Assembly: GCA_020637805.1 (NCBI GenBank)
Contig: JACKJU010000010.1
Coordinates: forward strand, 1-64,000
Length of the DNA: 64,000 nucleotides
Source: Nitratireductor sp.
Lineage (GTDB): Bacteria; Pseudomonadota; Alphaproteobacteria; Rhizobiales; Rhizobiaceae
Reading direction: 5' to 3'
Shown: positions 25,145 to 33,849 of the stretch, one piece after another
Layout: the number at the start of each line of letters is the position of its first letter
Numbering within the stretch: the stretch's first letter is position 1
Translations under genes and position numbers: made by a program
Notes under the pieces: model-generated
Database searches by the model: none
The model's input: the letters and a program-made list of their open reading frames with translations, nothing else
What the model was told of the DNA's origin: nothing

Positions 25145-25861
25145 ATGGCCGAACAGCGCAATACGAGCAAGCGAGCTCCGAGAAAGCAGGGGACGACTCG
25201 TCGTCGGCTGAGCCCCGAGGATCGCGAGAAGGAGATCGTCTCGGGTGCCATCGAGTTCTTTGCCCGACACGGGTTCGAGGCGACAACCCGCCATCTCGCC
25301 CACGAACTTGGTATCACGCAACCGTTGCTCTATCGATACTTCCCCTCCAAGGAGGTCCTGGTCGAGCGGGTTTACGATGAGGTATTCATGCAGCGGTGGA
25401 GGCCAGAATGGGAAGGCCTAATCCTCGACCGCGAACGGCCCCTGAAAGAGCGGCTAACGACCTTCTATTCAGCCTATGCTGACGCCGTGTACGATTTCGT
25501 TTGGGTACGTATCTTCGTGTTCTCGGGCCTCAAGGGAATCGATATCAACGGACGCTATCTAGCGATAATCCGCGAGAAAGTGCTTGAGCCGGTCTGCCGC
25601 GAACTGCGTCACGCTCAGGGGTTGCCCGACGTCGACCGCATACCCCTGAGCGAGGAGGAGATCGAACTGGCTTGGAACCTTCATGGCGCATTCTTTTATC
25701 GAGCGATCCGGCGCTATGTCTACACGATGCCTGTCATCGCAAGCGACGAGCAAGCTATTGCCAACGATGTCAGTATCTTTGTTGAAGGTGCACGGAAGGT
25801 ACAACGACAACTCATAGAGAACGGCACCGCGACCGTTTCACAAAGGGAATGGGTTCAGTGA
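25145..25861 (+). CDS. TetR-family transcriptional regulator
   Basis: About 238 residues. A basic N-terminal tail (K-R-A-P-R-K, T-T-R-R-R-L) leads into the TetR helix-turn-helix (about 30-75: A-I-E-F-F-A-R-H-G-F-E-A-T-T and Q-P-L-L-Y-R-Y-F-P-S-K) and an all-helical ligand domain. It is divergent from the molybdenum-hydroxylase/ABC operon and presumably controls it. The start is uncertain: ATGs at 25088, 25109 and 25145 are in frame. I prefer the last, which has GGGAGA upstream and gives the usual tail length. Confidence 0.9.
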   Translation: MAEQRNTSKRAPRKQGTTRRRLSPEDREKEIVSGAIEFFARHGFEATTRHLAHELGITQPLLYRYFPSKEVLVERVYDEVFMQRWRPEWEGLILDRERPLKERLTTFYSAYADAVYDFVWVRIFVFSGLKGIDINGRYLAIIREKVLEPVCRELRHAQGLPDVDRIPLSEEEIELAWNLHGAFFYRAIRRYVYTMPVIASDEQAIANDVSIFVEGARKVQRQLIENGTATVSQREWVQ

Positions 25862-26138
25862 GTTGTGCTGGAAATAGCCACGTACTCTACCGATCCTAGC
25901 CTCGGGTGGCTTCTATTTCCGGACGGCGTCGGGCCGCAGCCAGAAGTCCAATTCTGGTGCGAGCGCTGCTCGCGAGACCTCTCCAGCGCCGGTCAGCAAA
26001 GAAATATCGTACTTCACAGCACCGCTTTAAACCGGCTGAAATGCTGTGCACGGATGGTCTCGGCAAGCGACTGAAGTTGCGTGCGCATTCAGGATTTTCT
26101 GATTCCATCCGAACCTGAATTGATCTATTCCGGCGGTC

Positions 26139-27437
26139 ATGAGCGTCGTCCCTCCACCAGCGCCGGATATTGCCATTGCCAGGGAAAAGGCCCCTGGCCC
26201 CGCAGACGCCGCCGGTTTCTGGATCGATGACGCCCATCATCGCGGCTGGCTCGCCCGCAACGCGATTGCGCAGTTCGATTTCTTCCGCGCGAGCACGCAG
26301 GCTGCACAGGGATTTGCCACGCTTGATCGCGCCGGCATTCCCCTGCCCTGCTCCGTCCAGGAACTTCACACCACAACGCGGCTCATCCATTCCTATGCCC
26401 TGGGCAAACTGGCCGGTGTTCCAGGTTGTGACGAGATCATCGACCGTGGCATGGCCTATCTCACAAACCACCACCGCGACCCGGAATTTGGCGGCTATGT
26501 TTGGGCGCTGGATGGCGGTCGCATTCACGACGGCAGGAAGCTTGCCTACGGCCATGTCTTTGCACTTCTCGCTGCCTCCAGTGCCAGTCTTGCAGGGCAC
26601 CCGGACGCCGCAGACCTGATTTCCGGCATCACGGAAATACTCGACCGCAGGTTCTGGGAAGCAGACCTTGGCAGGTTCAGCGACGAGTGGAACCGTGACT
26701 GGACGCCTTTTTCAACCTATCGCGGCATGAATGCCAACATGCACGGCGTCGAGGCACTGCTCGCCGCCTTCGAGGCAACGGGCAGCGAAATCCATCTTGA
26801 TCGCGCGGGCCGCATTCTTGATTTCTTCATGCGCAGCATCGCGCCTGGAAATGACTGGCGCCTGCCAGAGCATTACGACGAACAGTGGCGCGCTGACCGG
26901 GAGTATCGGGGCGATCCGGTCTTTCGCCCGCCCGGCACCACGCCCGGCCATTCATTTGAAATGGCACGGCTGCTTCTTCATCACTGGGACCTTCGCGGCC
27001 GCCCTGCCGATGGCTCACCGGATATTGCGCGCAACGTGGTCTACCAGGCATTGAAAAATGGTTGGAACGAGGAGGGCGGCGGGCTGGTCTACACGCTTGA
27101 CGAAGATGGAAATGCTGCCAACCGGACACGTTTCTGGTGGCCGGTAACAGAGGCCATCGGCGCTCTCGCATCGCTCGTCAAGCTTGACCGCAGGCGCGAG
27201 GACGAGCTCTGGTACAGGGCGATGTGGCAGTTCGCCTCGGGTCACTTCGTCGATCATGAAGGTGGCGGCTGGTTTCCCGAGATTGACAGCGAGGGAATGC
27301 CGGCCCAGTCGCAGTTCAAGGGAAAGCCTGACATCTATCATTCACTGCAGGCAGCGTTGTTTCCGCTGGCACCGGGGTTGTCCCGCCTGGCCGGGAACAT
27401 GCCGGAAATAGGCCGCATCGCCAAAGGTTCGGCTTGA
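26139..27437 (+). CDS. AGE-family sugar epimerase/isomerase
   Basis: The 432-residue (alpha/alpha)6-barrel protein belongs to the N-acylglucosamine 2-epimerase superfamily. Recognisable pieces are N-A-N-M-H-G-V-E-A-L (about 194-203), P-G-H-S-F-E-M-A-R-L-L-L (about 270-281), R-F-W-W-P-V-T-E-A and the C-terminal K-P-D-I-Y-H-S-L-Q-A. The last two resemble mannose isomerase and YihS-type aldose-ketose isomerases more than true N-acylglucosamine epimerases. It probably interconverts a hexose such as mannose and fructose. It lies alone between the TetR gene and the thiolase, with no sugar transporter nearby. Confidence 0.82.
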   Translation: MSVVPPPAPDIAIAREKAPGPADAAGFWIDDAHHRGWLARNAIAQFDFFRASTQAAQGFATLDRAGIPLPCSVQELHTTTRLIHSYALGKLAGVPGCDEIIDRGMAYLTNHHRDPEFGGYVWALDGGRIHDGRKLAYGHVFALLAASSASLAGHPDAADLISGITEILDRRFWEADLGRFSDEWNRDWTPFSTYRGMNANMHGVEALLAAFEATGSEIHLDRAGRILDFFMRSIAPGNDWRLPEHYDEQWRADREYRGDPVFRPPGTTPGHSFEMARLLLHHWDLRGRPADGSPDIARNVVYQALKNGWNEEGGGLVYTLDEDGNAANRTRFWWPVTEAIGALASLVKLDRRREDELWYRAMWQFASGHFVDHEGGGWFPEIDSEGMPAQSQFKGKPDIYHSLQAALFPLAPGLSRLAGNMPEIGRIAKGSA

Positions 27438-27550
27438 TGGGAAATTGTCCCTTCTGTAGGAAGTACATTAATTAACAATTGAAGTAAGCGGTATTGGCGG
27501 CTTGTACCGGGAGGAAACCGCGGCCACCTTCTACAATTGACCATAATGGC

Positions 27551-27568
27551 GGGCTGAAATTCCAGCCC
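27551..27568. terminator. Small hairpin before the thiolase gene
   Basis: GGGCTG (27551-27556) pairs with CAGCCC (27563-27568) around AAATTC. It lies between the epimerase stop and the thiolase start and has no T-run, so its role as terminator or leader structure is open. Confidence 0.3.
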
Positions 27569-27593
27569 GATGCCGCAAAGCGAGGAGTTCGAC

Positions 27594-28796
27594 GTGCCTG
27601 AAGCCTTTATCTGCGACTACATTCGTACACCGATTGGCCGTTATGGTGGCGCACTTTCCGCAGTGCGTGCCGATGATCTTGCCGCCGTTCCCCTGAAGGC
27701 GCTCATGCAGCGCAACGCCGCAGTGGACTGGGAAGCCGTGGACGATCTCTTTTTCGGTTGCGCCAACCAGGCGGGAGAGGACAACCGCAATGTCGGACGC
27801 ATGGCGCTTCTGCTTGCCGGGCTGCCGGTGTCGGTGCCGGGCAACACGATCAACCGCCTTTGCGGGTCTGGAATGGATGCCCTGATCACGGCAGCCAGGG
27901 CCATCAAGTCGGGCGAGGCCGACATGATAATAGCAGGTGGCGTGGAGAGCATGTCCCGTGCGCCCTTTGTCATGCCCAAGGCAACGTCTGCCTTTTCACG
28001 CTCGAACGAGGTTTTCGACACCACCATTGGCTGGCGTTTCGTCAACAAACTGATGAAAGACCAGTATGGGGTCGATTCCATGCCGGAAACGGCCGAAAAC
28101 GTAGCCAGCGACTTCAACATTTCCCGCGAGGACCAGGACGCCTTTGCACTGCGTTCGCAGCAAAGGGCAGCCGCCGCACGGGCAAGTGGCCGCCTGGCAA
28201 GGGAAATCAAGCCAGTCACCATTCCCGGCAGGAAGGGCGACACGATTGTCGACAAGGATGAGCACCTTCGTCCCGAAACGACCCTGGAAGCACTGGCCGG
28301 GCTGAAAACGCCTTTCCGGGAGAACGGTACGGTGACGGCGGGAAATGCCTCCGGCGTCAATGATGGCGCCGCAGGCCTTATCGTTGCCTCCGAAGACGCC
28401 GCGAGACGCCACGGCCTGACACCGATTGCCCGCATTCTTGGCGGTGCCACAGCCGGGGTCCCGCCGCGCATCATGGGCTTCGGACCAGCGCCCGCGACCA
28501 AGCGGCTCTGTGCCCGTCTTGGCCTGACGCCGAAGGATTTCGATGTCGTGGAACTCAACGAGGCATTTGCCGCCCAGGGACTCGCCACGTTGCGTGATCT
28601 TGGTATCCCCGACGACGCAGATCATGTGAACGCCAACGGTGGCGCAATAGCCCTCGGTCATCCGCTTGGCATGTCAGGCGCGCGTATCGCCGGTTCTGCC
28701 GCACTCGAACTGCAGGAACGCGGCGGCAAACTGGCGCTGGCGACCATGTGCATTGGTGTGGGCCAGGGAATTGCCATTGCTCTCGAACGGGTGTGA
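27594..28796 (+). CDS. pcaF: Acetyl-CoA acyltransferase / beta-ketoadipyl-CoA thiolase
   Basis: The 400-residue thiolase cleaves a 3-oxoacyl-CoA, in PcaF 3-oxoadipyl-CoA to succinyl-CoA and acetyl-CoA. The acyl-accepting Cys90 is in N-R-L-C-G-S-G-M, His356 in A-L-G-H-P-L-G, and the second base Cys386 in M-C-I-G-V-G-Q-G. Opening R-T-P-I-G-R-Y-G-G-A-L and the P-K-A-T-S-A-F-S-R loop are PcaF-like. The GTG at 27594 follows GCGAGGAG; an ATG 24 bp earlier is in frame and is the alternative. No other beta-ketoadipate genes are adjacent, so a general short-chain thiolase role is possible. Confidence 0.88.
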   Translation: MPEAFICDYIRTPIGRYGGALSAVRADDLAAVPLKALMQRNAAVDWEAVDDLFFGCANQAGEDNRNVGRMALLLAGLPVSVPGNTINRLCGSGMDALITAARAIKSGEADMIIAGGVESMSRAPFVMPKATSAFSRSNEVFDTTIGWRFVNKLMKDQYGVDSMPETAENVASDFNISREDQDAFALRSQQRAAAARASGRLAREIKPVTIPGRKGDTIVDKDEHLRPETTLEALAGLKTPFRENGTVTAGNASGVNDGAAGLIVASEDAARRHGLTPIARILGGATAGVPPRIMGFGPAPATKRLCARLGLTPKDFDVVELNEAFAAQGLATLRDLGIPDDADHVNANGGAIALGHPLGMSGARIAGSAALELQERGGKLALATMCIGVGQGIAIALERV

Positions 28797-28802
28797 CAAC
28801 CG

Positions 28803-28851
28803 GGCAACGTCGCGGCGCAGAAGCCGGGCCTTTTCCGGTCTTTTCGTTGCC
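28803..28851 (+). terminator. Nested hairpin after the thiolase gene
   Basis: GGCAACG (28803-28809) pairs with CGTTGCC (28845-28851), and an inner CCGG/CCGG stem followed by TCTTTTC lies within. The structure begins a few bases after the thiolase stop and probably terminates its transcript. Confidence 0.45.
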
Positions 28852-28923
28852 AAAGTTGACACGGCGGGCATTTGCTGGTGTTCACAAAAGCTGCAACGCC
28901 CCTAGAAAACACAGACTGGACCC

Positions 28924-29541
28924 ATGAAACGCGTACTCTTTTCCCTTGCCTGTATTGCGGGCATGGCATTCCTCGCCTCCTGCCAGACCATGTCCAAGGA
29001 CGAATGCTCCGCTGCCGATTGGCAGGTGATCGGTCAGCAGGACGGTGGCGCGGGCCTGTCTTCCGAAGGCCGATTTGCCGACCACGTGAAATCCTGCAAG
29101 AAGGCGGGGGTACAGCCGGATCAGACGGCATATTATGCCGGATACCAGTCGGGTCTCGTCCAGTATTGCACGCCGCTCAAGGGTCTGTCGGTCGGACAGG
29201 GCGGACGCAGCTACAACAATGTCTGCCCGCCTGACCTGGAAACCGGGTTCATGCGCGGCCACCGGCTGGGCAGCGCCGAATACAGCAAGAAGTCCGAAAT
29301 CCGCACGATTGAAACCGGTATACGCCAGCTGGAAGGCGAGATTTCGGATTTCGAGCGACAGGTCAAGAAGGGCAAGCTTTCAAGCGGAGAGGCTTACGAC
29401 AAGATCCGCAAGCGCGGACGGGAAATCGAACGCCTTCGCCGTGACCGCCGAGAGGCAAACAGGGAACTCGATCTGATCAGCCGGGATATCGACTGGTTCA
29501 CCTCCAACCCCGACGCGGAGATACCGCCGCGCTACAACTGA
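28924..29541 (+). CDS. DUF2799 lipoprotein
   Basis: A 205-residue predicted lipoprotein. A short signal ends in the lipobox L-A-S-C with the lipidated Cys at residue 20. The DUF2799 part follows (D-W-x-x-I-G-x-x-D-G and Y-x-x-G-Y-x-x-G-L-x-x-Y-C-T-P). The last 80 residues, from about 120, are charged and helical with heptad-like Leu/Ile spacing, suggesting a coiled coil (R-Q-L-E-G-E-I-S-D-F-E-R-Q-V). It is probably anchored in the outer membrane facing the periplasm. No function is known for the family. Confidence 0.85.
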   Translation: MKRVLFSLACIAGMAFLASCQTMSKDECSAADWQVIGQQDGGAGLSSEGRFADHVKSCKKAGVQPDQTAYYAGYQSGLVQYCTPLKGLSVGQGGRSYNNVCPPDLETGFMRGHRLGSAEYSKKSEIRTIETGIRQLEGEISDFERQVKKGKLSSGEAYDKIRKRGREIERLRRDRREANRELDLISRDIDWFTSNPDAEIPPRYN

Positions 29542-29563
29542 TCCTGGAAGGCCGGCGCAGGAA

Positions 29564-30559
29564 ATGAAAGCAGACCACCGTGATACCCTGTTGCTGGCCT
29601 TTGAAAAGGGGTTGGCCAATGAGCCTGAAGCAGGGCAGCGCTGGGCGTTTCTGAATGCCGCACCGCTGCCGGGCGATGCATTCCGCGAAGCGCTTTCCTG
29701 CGAACAGGCTTTCCGTCCGGAATTCAACGAGCTCAAGTCGGCTGGCTACGATGTTTCACCGTCACTTGAGCCCGGGATCCATGACGGTGCCATTGTAATC
29801 ATGGGGCGCGTTCGACAGGTCAACCATGCAAACATCGTCAGGGCCCACAACATGGTCCGCGACGGCGGTTCCGTTGTCCTTGCCGGAAGCAAGACGACAG
29901 GCATTCTTCCAGTCCGAAAGTGGCTTTCCGAGATGGATGTCGAGGCGGAGGTGCTTTCCAAGCACCATGCCCAGGTTCTGGTCTTCCGGCGCGAAGGCGG
30001 CGACTGGGACATGCCTGCCGAAGCGAAAGAAACGGGTGAATGGCACATTGAGCCTGGCATGTTTTCAGCAGAAGGCCCCGATACCGCATCCCGCTTGCTC
30101 AGCGAATTCTTCTCCGGGCGTCTGAAGGGCAAGGTCGCCGATTTCGGCGCCGGATGGGGCTACCTGTCCAAGCAGGCCTTGGAACTTTGCCCTGAAATCG
30201 GATCGATCGACCTTTACGAGGCCGACTGGAATGCGCTTGAAGCTGCGAAGCTCAATCTCGCGGGTGCAGACGTCCCTACCGAATTTCACTGGTGCGACGT
30301 CACGAGGGAGCTGCGTAAGCAACCTTTCGACCGCATCATCATGAACCCGCCCTTCCATACCGGCCGGGCGGCAACGCCCGAACTTGGCAAGCATTTCATC
30401 CAGGCTGCGTCATCGACCCTGATTCCGGGCGGTCGCCTGCTGTTGGTTGCCAACCGGCAACTGCCCTATGAGCGCACGCTTGAAGGCCTGTTCCGCAAGG
30501 TGACCGCGCTGGGTGAAGGCGATGGCTTCAAGGTCATCGAAGCCATCAAGGGCGGATGA
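29564..30559 (+). CDS. rsmC: RsmC-like rRNA (guanine-N2)-methyltransferase
   Basis: A 331-residue class I SAM methyltransferase with two tandem domains. The N-terminal domain is degenerate. The C-terminal one has the SAM loop D-F-G-A-G-W-G (193-199) and the catalytic N-P-P-F (261-264) followed by F-H-T-G-R. This arrangement is that of RsmC/RlmG, which methylate a guanine of 16S or 23S rRNA; RsmC acts on G1207. It starts 22 bp after the lipoprotein gene and may share its transcript. Confidence 0.88.
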   Translation: MKADHRDTLLLAFEKGLANEPEAGQRWAFLNAAPLPGDAFREALSCEQAFRPEFNELKSAGYDVSPSLEPGIHDGAIVIMGRVRQVNHANIVRAHNMVRDGGSVVLAGSKTTGILPVRKWLSEMDVEAEVLSKHHAQVLVFRREGGDWDMPAEAKETGEWHIEPGMFSAEGPDTASRLLSEFFSGRLKGKVADFGAGWGYLSKQALELCPEIGSIDLYEADWNALEAAKLNLAGADVPTEFHWCDVTRELRKQPFDRIIMNPPFHTGRAATPELGKHFIQAASSTLIPGGRLLLVANRQLPYERTLEGLFRKVTALGEGDGFKVIEAIKGG

Positions 30560-30612
30560 GGTATATCCGGTTTTGCAGGCACCGGAATGACTGCAAGGTA
30601 GTGGCAGGTCGG

Positions 30613-31020
30613 CTATAGGGTTGCGCGGCCGGATATTGAAACTCTGCGCAACAGGTTGCCAAGCAGGACCGCGCAAGCGATCTGTGCGGTGATGACGGCG
30701 GGCCAGATTTGCGCAAAGGACGGGTCGAACCACTTCTGTGGCCCGAAGGAAATCAGGCCAAGCAATGCTGCAGCCAAAGACAGGATGTTTCCTGAACGCG
30801 AATTGCCCGCGCCCATCCAGCACGCGGCGGCACAAATGGCGATCGACGCCGAAAGAAATGGCCCCAGCGCGAAAAGGAATATGGCAACAGGTGGATGCGG
30901 TTCCGTCCGCGAGTACAGCGCCAGCAGCATCAGAAATTGTAGTGTGGCAAGAACAACCAGTGCGGCGCGATCTGTCTTCTCGCCGTCCGGGTTGAATTCG
31001 GTAGATTGTTGAGCACTCAT
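30613..31020 (-). CDS. Small four-helix membrane protein of unknown function
   Basis: A 135-residue protein with a polar N-terminus and about four hydrophobic segments (A-A-L-V-V-L-A-T-L near residue 20, I-F-L-F-A-L-G near 48, I-L-S-L-A-A-A-L-L near 80, and V-I-T-A-Q-I-A near 108). I do not recognise the family. The ATG at 31020 has AAAGGG upstream; the open frame beyond it runs through the divergent promoter region. It diverges from a TetR regulator and shares two matching palindromes with it, so it is probably the regulator's main target. Confidence 0.75.
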   Translation of the reverse strand: MSAQQSTEFNPDGEKTDRAALVVLATLQFLMLLALYSRTEPHPPVAIFLFALGPFLSASIAICAAACWMGAGNSRSGNILSLAAALLGLISFGPQKWFDPSFAQIWPAVITAQIACAVLLGNLLRRVSISGRATL

Positions 31021-31042
31021 GTCGAAACCCTTTCTGTTGAAG

Positions 31043-31058
31043 CGTACAAAAGTATACG
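31043..31058. promoter_or_regulatory. TetR operator 1 (CGTA-N8-TACG)
   Basis: CGTA (31043-31046) and TACG (31055-31058) are separated by 8 bp. The half-sites and spacing are the same as those of the stronger palindrome 22 bp to the right. It overlaps AGTATA (31051-31056), a good -10 (TATACT) for the leftward membrane-protein gene. Confidence 0.55.
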
Positions 31059-31059
31059 T

Positions 31060-31090
31060 TTGACAAATCCGTATCACTGTGTACGGATTT
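31060..31090 (+). promoter_or_regulatory. TetR operator 2 and overlapping promoter
   Basis: AAATCCGTA (31065-31073) and TACGGATTT (31082-31090) are perfect 9-bp arms around an 8-bp spacer. TTGACA at 31060-31065 with TACGGA 16 bp later fits a sigma-70 promoter for the rightward TetR gene, so the palindrome covers it. This points to autorepression. Confidence 0.65.
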
Positions 31091-31120
31091 TGCAAGTTCA
31101 AATTTCGAAGAAGGTTTTGC

Positions 31121-31786
31121 GTGACAGACAGAACAACGAAGCCCGTTGGCCGCCAAACCGGCAGCGCAGGTGCTGCCAATGGCTCAGTGGATGCCAGAAG
31201 CCAGCGCCGGCAGGAGATTTTCGACGCGGCCTACGCGGTGCTGGAGGAAAAGGGTTACAAGGGGGCATCGATGCTGGCAGTGGCAAAAGCCGCCCGGGCT
31301 TCCAACGAAACCATGTATGCGTGGTTCGGAAACAAGCAGGGATTGCTAAAGGCAATGGTGGATGCCAATGCCGATGCTGCACGGCGGATCCTGCAGGAGG
31401 CGCTCGCTTCGGGTTCGAACGCGTTCGACACGCTTTCCGAGGCTGGCCCGGAATTGATCAGGCTGGTCACGAGTGACAGGGCAATTGCCTTGAACCGCGC
31501 TGCAGCTGCGGATGTTGCCGAGGGTGGGGAACTCGGCCGGACAATCGCCAATCACGGCCGTGAAGTCATCGGACCGATGCTGGCAGGCATTTTCGCGCGT
31601 GCCATGGAGCAGGGCCTGATCGGCACGGCTCATGATCCCGTGGAGGTTGCCGAGATTTACATAGCGCTTCTGATCGGCGACAGCCAGATCAGGCGCGTGA
31701 TCGGCGTTGCGCCTGAACCGTCTGGCGAGGCAATCGAGGGACACAGCGCCCGTGTCCTCGAAATACTGGCAACGCTCTACCAGTAA
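31121..31786 (+). CDS. TetR-family transcriptional regulator
   Basis: A 221-residue regulator: flexible N-terminal tail, TetR helix-turn-helix near residues 25-75 (R-Q-E-I-F-D-A-A-Y-A-V-L and S-N-E-T-M-Y-A-W-F-G-N-K), then a ligand domain of the AcrR C-terminal type (D-P-V-E-V-A-E-I-Y-I-A-L-L-I-G-D). The GTG at 31121 has AAGG a few bases upstream; the frame open to 31079 lies in the operator region. It diverges from a four-helix membrane protein, and two palindromes lie between them. Its inducer is unknown. Confidence 0.88.
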   Translation: MTDRTTKPVGRQTGSAGAANGSVDARSQRRQEIFDAAYAVLEEKGYKGASMLAVAKAARASNETMYAWFGNKQGLLKAMVDANADAARRILQEALASGSNAFDTLSEAGPELIRLVTSDRAIALNRAAAADVAEGGELGRTIANHGREVIGPMLAGIFARAMEQGLIGTAHDPVEVAEIYIALLIGDSQIRRVIGVAPEPSGEAIEGHSARVLEILATLYQ

Positions 31787-31789
31787 GCG

Positions 31790-33091
31790 TCAGCCGATCT
31801 TCTCGATGATCGCCGGAGGCCTGTCCCCGCCTTCCCGCACAGCGCGGATGACGCGGGCCTTTGCACGCTCTGCGCTTGCCTCGTCGCGTGCCAGGATTTC
31901 GCAAAGCGGAGAAGCGCCGTCCCAATCGCGGCCGGCGATGTTGATGAGGCCAACCGCATGGTCCACCGCATCCTGCGGACGGGTGCGGCCTCCGCCAAGT
32001 TCGATCACCGCCATGCCGATCTGCCGCGTGTCAAAGGCGAGATTGTCGGGTATGGCGGTTTCGGGTGCTTCGACGGCAATCCGGATTGGCGGTGTATCGA
32101 GATAGTTCTCCGCATTCTCCACGAAATCTGCCGGTCCGCCGAGTGCCGAAACCATTTCGCCGAATTTCTCGGCAGCCCTTCCCGAGGAAAAGGCTTCTTC
32201 CATGCGCCGGGTCCCGTCTGCCGTGTCGTCTGCAATGCCGCCGGAGACCAGCATTTCGGCGCCAAGCGCTACCGTGACCTCCCAGAGTGAGCGGTCCACC
32301 TTGCGCCCGGTAAGGAAATCGACGGCATTCTGCATTTCCACGGCATTGCCGGCAGCCGAGGCGAGCGGATGGTCCATGTCGGTGAGCAAGGCGGTTGTCT
32401 TCAGCCCTGCCCCGTTTGCGACCTCGACCAGCGAATTGGCCAGTTCGCGCGCCTTGTCGAGCGAATCCATGAAAGCCCCGGATCCGACCTTTACGTCGAG
32501 GACCAGCGCCTCCAGCCCGGCGGCGAGTTTCTTGGAAAGAATGGAGGCGGTGATCAGCGGCACGCTTTCCACCGTCGCGGTTACGTCCCGGATGCCGTAG
32601 ATGATCTTGTCTGCCGGGGCGAGATTGCCGGTCTGTCCGATCACCGCGCAACCCACCTCGCGCACAGTTCGATGGAACAGGTCATTGTCGGGCTGGGTCG
32701 TGTATCCCGGGATGGAATCGAATTTGTCCAGCGTTCCGCCGGTATGACCCAGACCCCGGCCCGAGATCATCGGGTTGAAACCGCCACAGGCGGCAATCGC
32801 CGGTGACAGCATCAACGAGACATTGTCTCCAACGCCGCCGGTGGAATGCTTGTCGAGGACGGGTCCTGGCAGATCGCTCCAGTCGAGGACATCGCCGGAA
32901 TCGCGCATCGCCAGTGTCAGGGCAACTTTCTCGGCGTTTTCCATACCGTTCAGGTAGATCGCCATGGCGAACGCCGCGACCTGGCCTTCCGAGACTGCAC
33001 CCGATGTCACACCCTCGATGAATGCGCGCAATTCGGCGCCGTCCACCGGCATGGCGTCTCGCTTGGCGGCTATGACTTCCTGCGGCAGCAT
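31790..33091 (-). CDS. deoA: Thymidine phosphorylase
   Basis: The 433-residue enzyme splits thymidine with phosphate into thymine and 2-deoxyribose-1-phosphate. It shows D-K-H-S-T-G-G-V-G-D near residue 79, the family signature S-G-R-G-L-G-H-T-G-G-T-L-D-K near 108-121, and the phosphate/pyrimidine loop K-V-G-S-G-A-F-M. It is last in the leftward nucleoside operon; its start shares one base with the deoC stop. It feeds deoxyribose-1-phosphate toward DeoC once a phosphopentomutase, not in this window, converts it to the 5-phosphate. Confidence 0.93.
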   Translation of the reverse strand: MLPQEVIAAKRDAMPVDGAELRAFIEGVTSGAVSEGQVAAFAMAIYLNGMENAEKVALTLAMRDSGDVLDWSDLPGPVLDKHSTGGVGDNVSLMLSPAIAACGGFNPMISGRGLGHTGGTLDKFDSIPGYTTQPDNDLFHRTVREVGCAVIGQTGNLAPADKIIYGIRDVTATVESVPLITASILSKKLAAGLEALVLDVKVGSGAFMDSLDKARELANSLVEVANGAGLKTTALLTDMDHPLASAAGNAVEMQNAVDFLTGRKVDRSLWEVTVALGAEMLVSGGIADDTADGTRRMEEAFSSGRAAEKFGEMVSALGGPADFVENAENYLDTPPIRIAVEAPETAIPDNLAFDTRQIGMAVIELGGGRTRPQDAVDHAVGLINIAGRDWDGASPLCEILARDEASAERAKARVIRAVREGGDRPPAIIEKIG

Positions 33092-33849
33092 CAGTAGCCC
33101 GCCGTTTCTTGCGTCTTGCCGCCGTCAAGCGTGGCAAGCAGATTGTCGAGAACACCGGATGCCCCGAAGCGGAAGGTCTCGGGCGTTGCCCAATCCGGCC
33201 CGAGAATTTCGGCGGCGAGTTCGAGATAGGCGGCAGCATCTTCCGTGGTCTTGATCCCGCCTGCCGGCTTGAAACCAACCTCCCTGCCCGAATCGGCAAT
33301 TGCCTGCAGCATGATCCGCGCTGCATCGAGCGTCGCGTTCACTTTCACCTTGCCCGTGGAGGTCTTGATGAAATCGGCACCTGCCTCGATTGCCAGATCG
33401 GAAGCCGAGCGGATAGCCTGCGGCGACTTCAGTTCTCCCGTTTCAAGGATGACCTTCAACAGGTGATCACCCGCAGCATGGCGCACGGCCCGGATCATGG
33501 CTTCGGCCTCGGCGGCATCGTCATCAAGCAAGGACCGGTAGGGCATGACAAGGTCGATCTCGTCTGCCCCGCTGGCAAGAGCAGCTTCCACCTCGCCTGT
33601 CACCGCTTCGATATCCGTGCCGCCATTGGGGAAGTTGACCACTGTGGCGATGCGGATTCCCGAACCGTTCAGCAAATCCTTTGACTGGGCAACGAATTCC
33701 TTCCATATGCAGATCGCTGCGGTATTGCCATGCGGGGTCTGCGCCCGCGCGCAAAGCGAGACGATGTCTTCGGGTGTGCAGTCGTCGTTGAGATTCGTCA
33801 GGTCGAGGAGGCCGATGGCCTTCCCCGCAACCGCTTTCAGGTCTGTCAT
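33091..33849 (-). CDS. deoC: Deoxyribose-phosphate aldolase
   Basis: The 252-residue TIM-barrel class I aldolase converts 2-deoxyribose-5-phosphate to glyceraldehyde-3-phosphate and acetaldehyde. The Schiff-base lysine lies in A-D-F-I-K-T-S-T-G-K, and K-V-I-L-E-T-G-E-L and G-F-K-P-A-G-G-I-K complete the active site. The start overlaps the punA stop by 4 bp. It closes the nucleoside-sugar branch of the operon by sending carbon into central metabolism. Confidence 0.94.
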   Translation of the reverse strand: MTDLKAVAGKAIGLLDLTNLNDDCTPEDIVSLCARAQTPHGNTAAICIWKEFVAQSKDLLNGSGIRIATVVNFPNGGTDIEAVTGEVEAALASGADEIDLVMPYRSLLDDDAAEAEAMIRAVRHAAGDHLLKVILETGELKSPQAIRSASDLAIEAGADFIKTSTGKVKVNATLDAARIMLQAIADSGREVGFKPAGGIKTTEDAAAYLELAAEILGPDWATPETFRFGASGVLDNLLATLDGGKTQETAGY

